64,000 nt of DNA, taken from Adineta vaga. Its lineage: Eukaryota > Rotifera. The position numbers were made by a program, and so were the translations under genes. The stretch spans positions 3,472,001 through 3,536,000 of the forward strand of contig CP075494.1 in assembly GCA_021613535.1 (NCBI GenBank), read 5' to 3'. The number at the start of each line of letters is the position of its first letter. Position 1 is the stretch's first letter. Positions 22,097 through 32,074 of the stretch are shown piece after piece. A model generated the notes under the pieces. The model made no database searches, had not been told where the DNA came from, and saw nothing but the letters and a program-made list of their open reading frames with translations.

Positions 22097-23777
22097 TTAG
22101 AAACGTATGACTGTGTCAGCAACCGAAGCATTTTGGTCATTTTCAGCTGAATTGTTATTGTTAGGTGACGCATCTAGAGTTCTAGCATTATCTACATCTT
22201 GATCATAAATTAATTGTGGATTACACGTGAATGCACCTTTTGGAATAAATGTTGAGATGAACACCAAGACTGAAATGATAGTCAGTTGAATAGCAGCTGT
22301 ATTGACAAGTGCTGGTCGGACACTTCCCGTGGAATTGTAAATATTGTCGATATATTTTCCGAGAAGTGGATTGGCAATTGCATAGATGATGATGTAAGAT
22401 GAATAGAGAAAAGCCATGACAGCGCCAAGCGGTGAAACTTCCTTATCTTTGGATTCAAGACGTGCCAATGACGTCTGAATATAAGCGGCAAGAGACACAT
22501 CGCCAGCCGCCCAACCAAAAGAGATAGGAATGAATGTTGCAGCGATAATCCAAGCATATTTCACTTCATCTTCAGGTGGATAGTAGTATGGAATATACCA
22601 AATAATTAGTAACATGATTGCATCTAAACGCAACCATGGCATTGGTGTTTTGACATAATTAGCAAAAACAAAGACTGAAAACGCTCCGAGCAGTTCACCA
22701 AAATTGGAGCCACCGACAATAATTTGTGACCATTCTGAATTACCAAGATACCGTCTCGCGACTTGTGGAGCAATTCCATTTTCTAGATACCGATGGCCAT
22801 ACAGAGCAATTGCATATCCACTCCACAGCCAAATAAACTGTCGTCGAGTGAAAATGAGTTTTGCTCCAATGTAGATTGAACGAGCAAAAAGAGACACTTT
22901 TTTGAGAATAGTCTTAATGTAATTTGATTCTTCAGCTTCGCCATTCGCTGAACTCGACTTGTTGAACTGTAAAGTACCAAGAAATATCCACGTAATACCA
23001 CTCATAGTAAACAGAATAGGAGTAATTATAAAAGCATAATTGTTGCCAAGACGAGGTATTAAACCTAAGGCAGTCGCAAAAGCTCCCGCAGTTCCTGAAA
23101 CTTCGTAGAATATATGTACTAGAGCATCCATCCTTTGCAGCTTTGCAGGATTACCACCCACAATATCTCTCGGAATGACTCTTCTTATCAATTCAACCAT
23201 TCCATAAGCTATTCCAGTAACACAATAAATAGGTATAATCCAGTCTGTGTTATAATGACCATAATAACTGAAATCATTCTTATTTGCTGGTGTAAAACTG
23301 GCTGGCTTAATGTAACCACCGGTAGCTGCATCAACAATCAAGAGAATAGCAGTAAATACTGCAAAGACAAGAATAGAAGCAGAGAGTACAGTTCGTGTGG
23401 GCCATCGTTTAATCAATGGAGCAATGAGAACAGAGCCAACACACTGGAATGCCTGGTTGAGACCGGCTAAAAGTCCAATTTTTCTCGAATGTTTGCGAAT
23501 GTGTTCCTGTTTTATAAGCATTTTGATCATAACGATTCGCTGCTAATGTAACAATCGCTCCACTGAATGCTTCCAAACCAAATTTGTATAGCATGATACC
23601 AAATATATATATTGCAATATTTCGTCTTTCTGTAGCGGTGTACAATGTCCATATTTTCTTGACTCGAGTTTTGATACTATGTGTTATCTTTTCACTAGAA
23701 TTAAAATTACGAGAAATTCGGTAATTTGAATATACGCTTAATTATTTCCTACAGTTTAACTCACAGAGATCCTCCAT
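22097..23777 (-). pseudogene. MFS transporter, fungal-type, copy 2 (1-nt frameshift)
   Basis: Same structure as copy 1: first exon 23765-23777, intron to 23663, main exon from 23662. Here the C-terminal part is intact through the terminal residues VADTVIRF and lacks the CT insertion of copy 1. An extra base in the run at about 23479-23486 (TTTTTCTCG instead of TTTTTTCG) shifts the frame after about 65 residues, within the first loop. An internal ATG could not restore the first TM segment. So the two copies are broken at opposite ends. If either base run is a sequencing error, that copy would be functional. Confidence 0.8.
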
Positions 23778-23823
23778 GGTTTCTTCAATATCTTTTTTTT
23801 CTTCAAACGTGAATGTACCAGAA

Positions 23824-23833
23824 TATATTTATA
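23824..23833 (-). promoter_or_regulatory. TATA box of MFS copy 2
   Basis: Same TATAAATATA, at the same distance from the proposed ATG (23777), as in copy 1. Confidence 0.45.
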
Positions 23834-23882
23834 CCATTGACTATCATTTAAAATATTTCATCACTCGAAATTAATTCCAGAA

Positions 23883-24500
23883 AATTTAATAAATTTAACA
23901 TTTTAGGCATCAAAACTGTATTTACATCTATCTGCAAGTTTCCGGTACTAAATATTACTATGAATATAACTGATATTCGACATTTCACTAGTCTTCAATC
24001 ATTTTTCTACTATGTAAATAAAGAGTCCACACTTGTACCTGGTTTCTATCGATTCACTTATGATTATTGGTTCCAAGTGTGGATCAGACATAATTATGTA
24101 CTAGGATGGAATGGCTGATTTATCAATAATAATCGTAGCAACTAGAACTCTTGTGATCAAATACGTAAGGTCGATCAGTGACTAGAAGAGAGAAAAATAG
24201 ATTTTATCGCTATGTGAAATGTTATTTGATGAATATTGTATCGGTATATGACGATGTTTGTTTACCTGTGTTAATGAAGAAAAATGTAATGCTACATACA
24301 CTGTATATATATATTGACTTTCTATATTTATATCACCTTCTTGTTGTACCATCATATAAAAAACCCCTATGCAGAAGAGAGGAAGGAATGAAAGAATGGA
24401 AAAAAGACAGACATAGCACAAAAAAGATACATGTTTCAATTAAGAATATGACGCTTTTTGAAATCAAACTGCGACACACTGTACATAATATATTGTCATT
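23883..24500. repeat. old diverged duplication, copy 2 flank
   Basis: Counterpart of 14376-15060; see that entry. It shares ordered short anchors but many indels. The open frames here are chance. Confidence 0.55.
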
Positions 24501-24570
24501 CTTTAAATAAACTTTCTACAGTGCAAATGTAACCTGTTTTGCACAAAGATGTAACACAGAAATCATTTAG

Positions 24571-24613
24571 AATGTGGGTTTAAGAATACTCGCATCCACC
24601 CCACATCTACACT
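24571..24613. repeat. weak G-rich/C-rich inverted repeat (copy 3)
   Basis: AATGTGGGTTT faces CATCCACCCCACATCTACACTC. The left arm is short, so this is a degenerate member. Confidence 0.35.
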
Positions 24614-24994
24614 CAATCGCAAACCTACTAATGTAGTGCGAGTAAAAGTGATTATATTATTGTTCTCACTATATATATATATGAGTCGAAATATAAGACA
24701 TCATATTCTGTGTAACAGAAGAGAAAAAGAAAAATACGTACCGCATTTGTATCAGTCAGTCAATATGACTTTGTTGATTATTTGCACAAAGTATTGTTAT
24801 ATAAAGCATTCGGAGTGTGCTCTCACATTATTCAACTTTCAATCGAATTCAGGTGAGCCAGATAAAAAAATCAAGTATGACATTCGTTTTCATCAACAGC
24901 GTTAAGATATTGACTAATAATTACCGTTATTTTTGTTCACTTTTTTTAATAAATCATGATTTCATAATTAATTTTCATCCTCCATTGTATCTAG

Positions 24995-25064
24995 ATGAGA
25001 GTGACTGTAGGTGAGGTTATATCTGGAGGTACCATCATCTCTTCATACCCACACCCATACACAA
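24995..25064. repeat. G-rich/C-rich inverted repeat (copy 4)
   Basis: GATGAGAGTGACTGTAGGTG faces CATACCCACACCCATACAC, with a CATCATCTCTTC stretch between that resembles the TACATCTTCTTC spacer of better copies. Confidence 0.5.
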
Positions 25065-25176
25065 CTTCCGCTATGAAAAAAGACACCATGTACAATCAAT
25101 ATTCACAAATCGTTTTATCAAATTTTGATTGTCTCGTATATTTTTTTTCTAGAAGGCAAATTCAAAGTTCACTCAA

Positions 25177-25698
25177 ATGAATAATTTGACTAAAGACAAA
25201 AATGACAACGAAGATCTAGCAATTGAAACATTTGATTCAATTCGCACAAAGAGAAGTCTTTGGTTCAATGCAAAGCCTCAAAATTTAACAGCTGATCAGG
25301 TGAAATCTCTTGTAGAGGAACAAATATCAAATCCAACTATTAGTATTCTTAGTTTACGAAATACTAATTTAAATACAGCAAGTGCCTATCAATTAGCTGA
25401 ACTACTAAAAGTGAACACTAAAATCAAATGGCTTCATTTGTCTTATAACGAAATTACTGATGTTGGTGTGCAAGCCATCTGTAGAGTGATGAAAACTAAG
25501 AATCGAACTCTTACATTTCTAGATCTCGCTAAAAATCGAATCACAGACAAAAGTGTTGATCAAATTATTGAAATGATCCTTAGAAATCGACAGCTGATAG
25601 CGTTGATATTGAAAGATAATTACTTATCAATAGAAGGTCAACAACGAATAGTTGATGTAGCGACATCACGAAAACCTCGTTTGAGAATTTATCTGTAA
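25177..25698 (+). CDS. leucine-rich repeat (ribonuclease-inhibitor type) protein
   Basis: Single-exon frame of 173 residues from ATG 25177. An acceptor-like TTTTTTTTCTAG ends at 25152, so a 5' UTR intron is possible. Residues about 50-170 contain four RI-type LRRs of about 28-29 residues, for example ISILSLRNTNLNTASA, IKWLHLSYNEITDVG, LTFLDLAKNRITDKS and LIALILKDNYLSIEG. These form a protein-binding solenoid like that of NLR proteins. There is no signal peptide or catalytic domain. The first 45 residues are acidic and polar. The partner is unknown. Short LRR proteins like this can be fragments of larger NLR-like genes, but this frame is intact. Confidence 0.8.
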   Translation: MNNLTKDKNDNEDLAIETFDSIRTKRSLWFNAKPQNLTADQVKSLVEEQISNPTISILSLRNTNLNTASAYQLAELLKVNTKIKWLHLSYNEITDVGVQAICRVMKTKNRTLTFLDLAKNRITDKSVDQIIEMILRNRQLIALILKDNYLSIEGQQRIVDVATSRKPRLRIYL

Positions 25699-26680
25699 CT
25701 GAATATTTATAAAGAACTTTCAAATCATATCTTATTTGCTTTTTTTAACCTGTTGCCGAGAATATCTATGTATGATAGGTTTAATAACGACTAAAAATTA
25801 TCTTTTAATTAAATTTAATCATTGTGAGGGAATCTTTATAAGATCTAGACGATGTCGATGTAGGCAATGTATCTATACAATATCTTAGATATTAATATTT
25901 AAACTTAGCATAGACTTTGCTACTATTGAATATGATTATTGCATGATGTATATCTGATTTCTCGTCCTGTTTTCAATATGTATTTGTGGCAGTTGGTTAG
26001 AGAATTTAGTTGAGATTGGAATATAGAAAAACAGAAAGATACTATTTAAATCTATATTTTTATTTGTCGTGAGAAAAAATAGTAAAATTAATTATTGTAT
26101 TTGCACGAAAACAATTATGATTTACTTAATGAAGTTGTGAATCGTTAAATAATTATTTTATAAAGAGGATGTTGATTTTTGTATAAGTAGACAGAGAATG
26201 ATTTTTTTTAAAACTAGATAGATTTTTCGTATGCGGGACATAGAAGCTTCTTTCGTTCTGTATTTCGAGAATAATTTAGTGAAGTTTGAAAACATTACGA
26301 GCAGAAAGTAGATAGAAATGGTGACATAAATTAAACAGAAAGAGAGCAATTGAGTTTGAGGAATATCGCTCTTTAGTATCCCTTGAAATCAAAATAAATT
26401 TGGAATATTTTAGACGAAATGATATCCAGCAGTTTCTGAAAAGGCAGGGAATACCATTCGTTAATGAAGTAAATATTTCTACAAAATGTGATAAGTTAAA
26501 CATGAGACAACGAATGAAATAGCTTAATCGAAAAGAGCTATCATAGGAATATTGCTGATTCATCGTTTTGAAGGAACGAACATCCACTAATAGAATATAG
26601 AGTAGAGAAATGACTGTTTCATGTAGGTTCCGTTGAAAAATCCATTTATAATATTCAGATACATTTATTGCGCTGCTTTC
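25699..26680. other. intergenic, no supported gene
   Basis: AT-rich; only chance open frames. Confidence 0.45.
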
Positions 26681-26682
26681 TA

Positions 26683-27150
26683 ATTGCGGTTACTTTTTTT
26701 AATTAGTTAATTAAAATTGACTGTATTTCGGAACAGGGTAGATACATGAAAAAATTCTTCTAATTGAAAAATGACCACAATTTAACAACCCGCTGCACTG
26801 GGTGGGTATGGGTGAAGAAGATACATCCACAACCACACTCATCCTCGCATACCGTATTCGAGTAAAGCTGGAGTACCGTCTAGTTTCTATAATCATACCT
26901 TTCTGATTTTCACTTTTTTCTGTTGTTCTCTCGATGACGTCACAATTATACGTATTTCTTTCCTTTTCTCTCGTATGACATTATTAGAAATTTCCATGTG
27001 TTGTTCAACTGATTTCTACTTGTGGTTGGGATGTTTCCGATCATCTTATTTTTCTCTGTATTTTTCAATTAGGACAACTTTTTCATTTTTTTTACTCTGT
27101 TTCAGAATGCAGTCACTTTTAATTAACTAATTAAAAAAAGTAACCGCAAT
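26683..27150. mobile_element. 468-bp MITE with long TIRs and TA duplication
   Basis: Terminal inverted repeats of about 46 nt begin ATTGCGGTTACTTTTTTTAA (26683) and end in the exact complement at 27150, with one or two mismatches further in. TA dinucleotides flank both sides (26681-26682 and 27151-27152). A TA target duplication with long TIRs is the hallmark of Tc1/mariner-type elements. With no transposase frame inside, this is a non-autonomous MITE. It carries one G-rich hairpin (26799-26850) internally. Confidence 0.8.
26799..26850. repeat. G-rich/C-rich inverted repeat (copy 5), inside the MITE
   Basis: GGGTGGGTATGGGTG, spacer AAGAAGATACA, then TCCACAACCACACTCATCC. It has the canonical GAAGAAGAT spacer. 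It is the only copy within a recognisable transposon. Confidence 0.7.
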
Positions 27151-27366
27151 TAGGAATTAGCCATTTATTAGTGAAGTAATCTATTTTATTTTCCTATCTC
27201 TGTCTATTTTAATTTTTCATTTCTCTCTTTTTTGTCTCTATTTTTTCCGCGCATTCCAATTCCAACTGAATTCTCATGTCAACTGTACCATATATGTATA
27301 TTTAATGTTTATACTCATTTAGTAGATTTCTTCGCGAGAAAAATAACACTATCAGTTAGTTCTCAT

Positions 27367-27441
27367 ATGTCAATGACACAACGAATCCAAACATTGTTTA
27401 TCTATTTGATTGAAGTTTTCATCGATGAAACCAAAGCATGA
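27367..27441 (+). CDS. conserved small ORF upstream of four-TM gene 1
   Basis: Twenty-four codons (MSMTQRIQ...LIEVFID...) ending TGA, 110 nt upstream of the four-TM gene start. The same frame and stop are preserved upstream of the two paralogues. Differences include synonymous third-base changes (TTG/TTA, ATT/ATA) and no indels. It could be an upstream ORF in the leader or the last exon of something longer, since the frame also stays open further upstream. Confidence 0.4.
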   Translation: MSMTQRIQTLFIYLIEVFIDETKA

Positions 27442-27550
27442 TTGAATTTCATATTTATTTTTCATTCATTTCATTCTCTCTCACTCACTCTCATACCTTC
27501 GTTCTTATTTTATATACTTGCAAGAGAAAATACATATTCAAACTAGTGTC

Positions 27551-28296
27551 ATGCAATACCATCAAACAGATGATAATCTAGATATGACGGATAGTATCGA
27601 TATTCCTGCTGTTCAACCATTGATACTACCTGATCATTATTCTCAAATCAAACAAATTCGACAATTCCTTCTGATCCTAATTTGTACTTGTCTGGTAAAC
27701 AATGTGTATAGTTTTCATACAAGGAATCTATCCTAAGTGTTTTTTCTTTGCTAATACTCAATAGGGATTTGCTGTGGTCTATTTAATAATGTCCATCATT
27801 GGCTGGGCTGTTTCGGATGGTCTCTATCGGAGGAGCGAGCGTTTTCAGGTTGTAGAAGCGAGTATTTCAATCTTATTTTATGGTTTTGGACTTTTTGTTA
27901 CACTAAGAAGTCATCAAAAGGGTTTAAGAGTGGTATGATTCTTCGATCGTATTTTACGAGCAAAACTAGTTGTTGTTTCATATTTCTTAATGTTTAGTTT
28001 GGATGGTTGGGTATTATTTTAAGTATTATTTCAGTCATTGTACTTATCGTGTTTCATTTGATTCGTGCCAAATTATTCTTTAAACTTCGTGACAATATAG
28101 TTTGGTTGGTATTTACATATATAACTTTCATAATAAATATTTGGTTTCATCTATTTGCCATAACAGTAAGTTGCATTACTCGTTCAATTAGTGTGTTTGA
28201 CTTCATTTTTTTTTCTAGGTGATTATCATCAAATTTTCATTTCAGCTGGCGCGACTCATGGGTACCAGTGGACAATTCAATACTAGACAAGTCTAG
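27551..28296 (+). CDS. four-TM membrane protein, paralogue 1
   Basis: Four exons: join(27551..27694, 27765..27932, 27998..28165, 28219..28296), all introns in phase 0, 185 residues. The ATG at 27551 starts MQYHQTDDNLDMTD, a hydrophilic cytosolic N terminus. Four hydrophobic helices follow: one across exon junction 1-2 (FLLILICTCLV/GFAVVYLIMS), one late in exon 2, one opening exon 3 (GWLGIILSIISVIVLIVF), and one at the end of exon 3. The C terminus is short and basic. Exon sizes are identical in the paralogues at 35064-35805 and 37479-38225. The family is not recognised; topology resembles small tetraspan proteins, but it lacks tetraspanin Cys motifs. Confidence 0.82.
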
Positions 28297-28410
28297 TTTT
28301 TCTAATTTAATTTTCAGTCGTACTTTTTTTGCTGTTTTAAATACAGTTAATTCAATAAACGTGATTAAACTATTATAATTTTCAAGAACGTTTGTGTGTG
28401 TGTGCTGAAG

Positions 28411-28459
28411 TTGAGGGTGTGGGTGTGGGTGAAGAAGATATACCCACACCCACCTTCAA
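28411..28459. repeat. G-rich/C-rich inverted repeat (copy 6), best example
   Basis: TTGAGGGTGTGGGTGTGGGT, spacer GAAGAAGATATA, then CCCACACCCACCTTCAA. The right arm is the near-perfect complement of the left, including the outer TTGA/TCAA. It lies between the four-TM gene and a relic whose frame seems cut at the hairpin. Confidence 0.85.
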
Positions 28460-29114
28460 GATGCTATTATTCTATTCGGCGTCGAATCAAGAACTGTGCG
28501 TGACAGTGAGAAAATACAACAAGAGAAATCAACATATATTCTTGCAGTAGCTACAAATCCAGGAAATATGAATGGAAAGCTCGAATTTGATCAAAGTCAA
28601 ATTAAACATCAACATCTACTTAATGAATTCGTTGTTCTGATGGATTGTATCGAGCAACTCTCAATCTTAGTTAATTGAAATATCAATTATGAAATTTTAC
28701 TACGAGATGCAAGTGATTGGTTCGGAAAGTATGACGTTTGAACAAGATGCTATTGAAATTATCTATCTTTCGACTAAAGAAGATATTCGGATATTAAATT
28801 TCACTGAAGAAAAATTGTTATCAGAAAACTTTCATCCATATTTGACAGTTTCATCAACTTTACTGTGTCATGCTGTTGAAATTATGCAACATATTCGACT
28901 ATTTTGTCCAAAACTATCCGGACAACTCGATACATTAAGAGTATCGATTGAATTTCATGATTTTGATTCATTTTCAACCTGCACACGTACTGATATCGAA
29001 TATACTTTAAACATGAAATATCAACAGTCTTTCAAAGTTACAAAAACGTTACGCAAAATCTACATTATTAGGGAAACACCAATACAACGAAACACGCAAC
29101 AAATTGTCTATTAA
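28448..29114 (+). pseudogene. uncharacterised gene relic
   Basis: Two frames of coding-like quality follow one another. The first runs from about 28448 (LQDAIILFGVESRTV) through YILAVATNPGNMNGK to a TGA at 28676-28678. The second runs 28689-29114 (EIIYLSTKEDIRILNF, SSTLLCHAVEIMQHIRLFCP) to TAA. The first continues upstream straight into the hairpin arm without an ATG. I read it as the 3' part of a gene truncated on the left and broken by a stop and frame change. The family is not recognised. Confidence 0.4.
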
Positions 29115-29175
29115 AATTCAGTCATCGTATGAACAGTATAACCGACGGAAGTGTAAATGTTTCCTATAAAAACTA

Positions 29176-31055
29176 TTACCACCAGATATAGAATGTACCA
29201 TTAATGTTTGTCATAGAACAGTTATGAAGATGTTTTTTTGACTTAATTAGAATTTTCACTTTATCAATGAGTTCTGTAGGAACATTAACAATGGATAATG
29301 ACGATAAATGACAAATCGTTTTCCTTCTTTTCGATAATAAATAACCAATAATTGTTTTGAAAGCTGGTGAATATAAATTAATAGTAATATGTTGTAGTTG
29401 ACGACAAAGATTCATAAATAATTGAATTACTTTTATTGAATAATTCGTTTTAAAAATGATGTTTTTGATTTTATTTTTACTTGATACCAATTGAAAATTG
29501 CGTCCTTTCGGTAATAATGAATATATATCATTTTGATTGGATGTTATTGAATTTAATATTAACGTATGAACATTGGGAGTCAATTCTAATATTAATAATT
29601 GAATCAATCGATGAAAACGACGATAAGACAGATCAATAGTTATTTTAGTCAATTGTATTAATGGAATAAGAGAACTGAGATCATCAAGGCGAGGCCATTT
29701 AAAAAAAGTTAAACAATTGTTACAGAGACTGAGTTCAGTAGCGTTTGGAAAGTATTTTAAACAATCATTTATTACTTCTCCATCATCGACTATAACATGA
29801 CGAACGGAATGATAAATAGTTTCAATCTCGTTCGAATCCGATTCACTCGCTAATGTAAAATATTCTCTTCTTAAAATATCGAGAAAAACAAGATTAAAAT
29901 AGTAAATAATGTACAATTGTTTTTACCTATATGGTTGAATTGAATAGAAAATTCCATGTAAATGTTCTTTCGAATAAGGTTCATGTGTAAAAAACCATTT
30001 TCTCTCATACCAAAATGACGATGAAAATTTTTTTAATAAAGGTTTATATACAGATACATGCTATCACCATAGAGTATTTTATTTGTATGTTGAAAATCAA
30101 AGATTTGTAAATGTTGCATATAGAACACAATCAAATGTTGCCATCGATCAGCATCTAAATATGTTTCACTTCCATTTGATGATATGTACAATACTTTAAC
30201 ATGACTAAAATACATTTTTATATATTGTTCAATATGATCAAAAGAAACATGATGTAACGTGATAGAAATATGGGTTAAATTGTATGAAACAGGTGTAATT
30301 AATTGTTGTACTTGATCATAAAGTCTGGATAAATATTGAATTGATAAACGACGAAGATGAGGAATATGTGATAGAATTGTATCGAGGATTGTATAATTAC
30401 ATATACCATGGATAATAAGATGTTCAAGAGAATTTGAGGTAATAGTGGATGATGCCATTGATTCAAGATTAACATTTCTAGGAAAGGACATTTGACAAGA
30501 TTTTAATACTGGTAATTGAAATATCAAATCAAAGATGTTGTTTTTATATAATTCATCAGCAATAGAAATGCCTAAAGAAGACAGTTTCGGTAAAGTAACT
30601 AAACGTTCTAAAAGATTTGCCAGATTCTCTGATTCCATAGAATAAAGCATAAGTGTTTGAAGTTTCCAATAAATTGATATATCATCATTTAGAGAGAAAA
30701 AGTATTGTACTGTAAATGGATCTGATAAATGAAGTGATTTAATATGATGTTTATTAGCTGTTATAACTTGAGTATAATAATGTTCAAATGTTGATTTCGA
30801 TAAAGATGGAATATCGATCTCAAATAGAAAGTTGGAATATAAAAGCAAATTTTGAAATCGTTGATTAAGTTTAAAAAAACTTTCATAAATAAAATAAGCA
30901 TCTAGATATTCAAAAATTTCATAGAGAAGTTCATTTGAAAGATCTTCAATAGAAGTTTTCGATTTGTTTTTATTAGTACATTGTAGTTTTATCTTCGTAT
31001 CATCGTCGGAATCATCCAAAATAGTATATCGTCGTCGTCGTTTGGTTTGAATCAT
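29176..31055 (-). CDS. F-box/LRR-like protein, probable single frameshift
   Basis: ATG at 31055. Exon 1 runs to 29927 and exon 2 is 29176-29869; the 57-nt intron starts GTAAAAAC and ends ATTTTAAG. The N terminus is basic then acidic (KRRRRYTILDDSDDD). Residues about 36-75 form an F-box (IEDLSNELLYEIFEYLDAYF), which docks to SKP1 in SCF ubiquitin ligases. The rest is a degenerate LRR-like solenoid (LKSCQMSF, LRRLSIQYLSRL) typical of bdelloid F-box proteins. Near 30030-30066 the frame jumps: YGDSM is in one frame, and YKPLLKKFSSSFWYERKW is in another up to the donor. No GT-AG intron explains this, so it is a frameshift or an assembly error. Downstream, exon 2 is open to TAA at 29176. Confidence 0.7.
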
Positions 31056-32070
31056 AGTGAAATAAATGTAACAAAATAGATAAACAGCATTTGTTACGAA
31101 AATTTATATATATAAATATTGCACAACACTTGTGAAACTATATGTGTCTCGGTAAGAACAGAACAGAAAGGAAAATTCTTTATTTAGATAAAAAGATATA
31201 CGTTTGGGATTTATACAAGATATAATAATTTGTTTTATTAGAAATCATCTTGAGGATGATAGAGAAAGAAACAGGACATTTTTAATTTTTAAACTTATCT
31301 GATTAAATCATTGCATACACTGATCTTTCTGTATGGTTGGATGAAACAAATGGCATAGATCTATATTTGTTTTGCTTTCGATAGTTATCATCAGTAGAAT
31401 CAGAAGATCATTCTTGATTGAAACTCATACAATATTGGCAATTGTATGATAAACATAATCGTTGAATAAGAATATTCATAAATAAATCTGAAATAAACGA
31501 CAAATCTTTCGTCAAAACTTTAACGTTGACACAACTAAGTCAATAACAAAATAGAAATAATAGCGATCATAATTCCTCTATATATCTTCAGTTATAATTA
31601 AAGAAAGTTTTCTGAAATTTCATACTGACTGATTTGTATATGTCGACATTGCAGCAAAAAATAGAACAGAATATCATATTTAAAAACATGATATTAGAAT
31701 GTATTACACGTACCACCAAAATTTTCAATGTTAATATGACGTATTTCGCATCATCCGCGCTAGAGCGTGAATTTTGACATAGATTTCTTACAATGACTTA
31801 AAAGACTTCTATACACTTCAATTACCACACACACCTATCTTCACAAAGCAATCGATACGAATTATTATTTTTCCGCTTTGTTTATCTTTTATATAACATC
31901 ATCTCTACATACTCGAGATATCTTCGTTGATTTTTAAATTCGAAAGAAAAATTTACGAAAAGCAATCAGAAGAAATCAATCGGAACTTAAAGTTTAAAAT
32001 TTTATTTTCTGAAGATGAAAGAAAAAGAAAAGTGTGTATAAATAATCTATCATAATAAGTGAAAAAAAAC
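31056..32070. other. intergenic, no supported gene
   Basis: AT-rich spacer between the F-box gene and the catalase relic. No structure was recognised. Confidence 0.45.
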
Positions 32071-32074
32071 TAAG

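Larger units (their letters stand above)
21893..23882. repeat. recent near-identical duplicate tract, copy 2 (partner 12385-14375)
   Basis: Partner of the tract at 12385-14375, same orientation, about 9.5 kb away. The left edge begins at TCTTTATT and the right edge at TTCCAGAA. Outside these edges the two blocks are only distantly similar. Confidence 0.85.

Noticed and set aside
24178-24905. Open frames in the old duplicate flank
   Set aside because: Not preserved in the partner block at 14376-15060, which has indels and stops at equivalent places.
24995-25180. ORF overlapping hairpin copy 4
   Set aside because: Low coding quality, and the frame runs through the inverted repeat.
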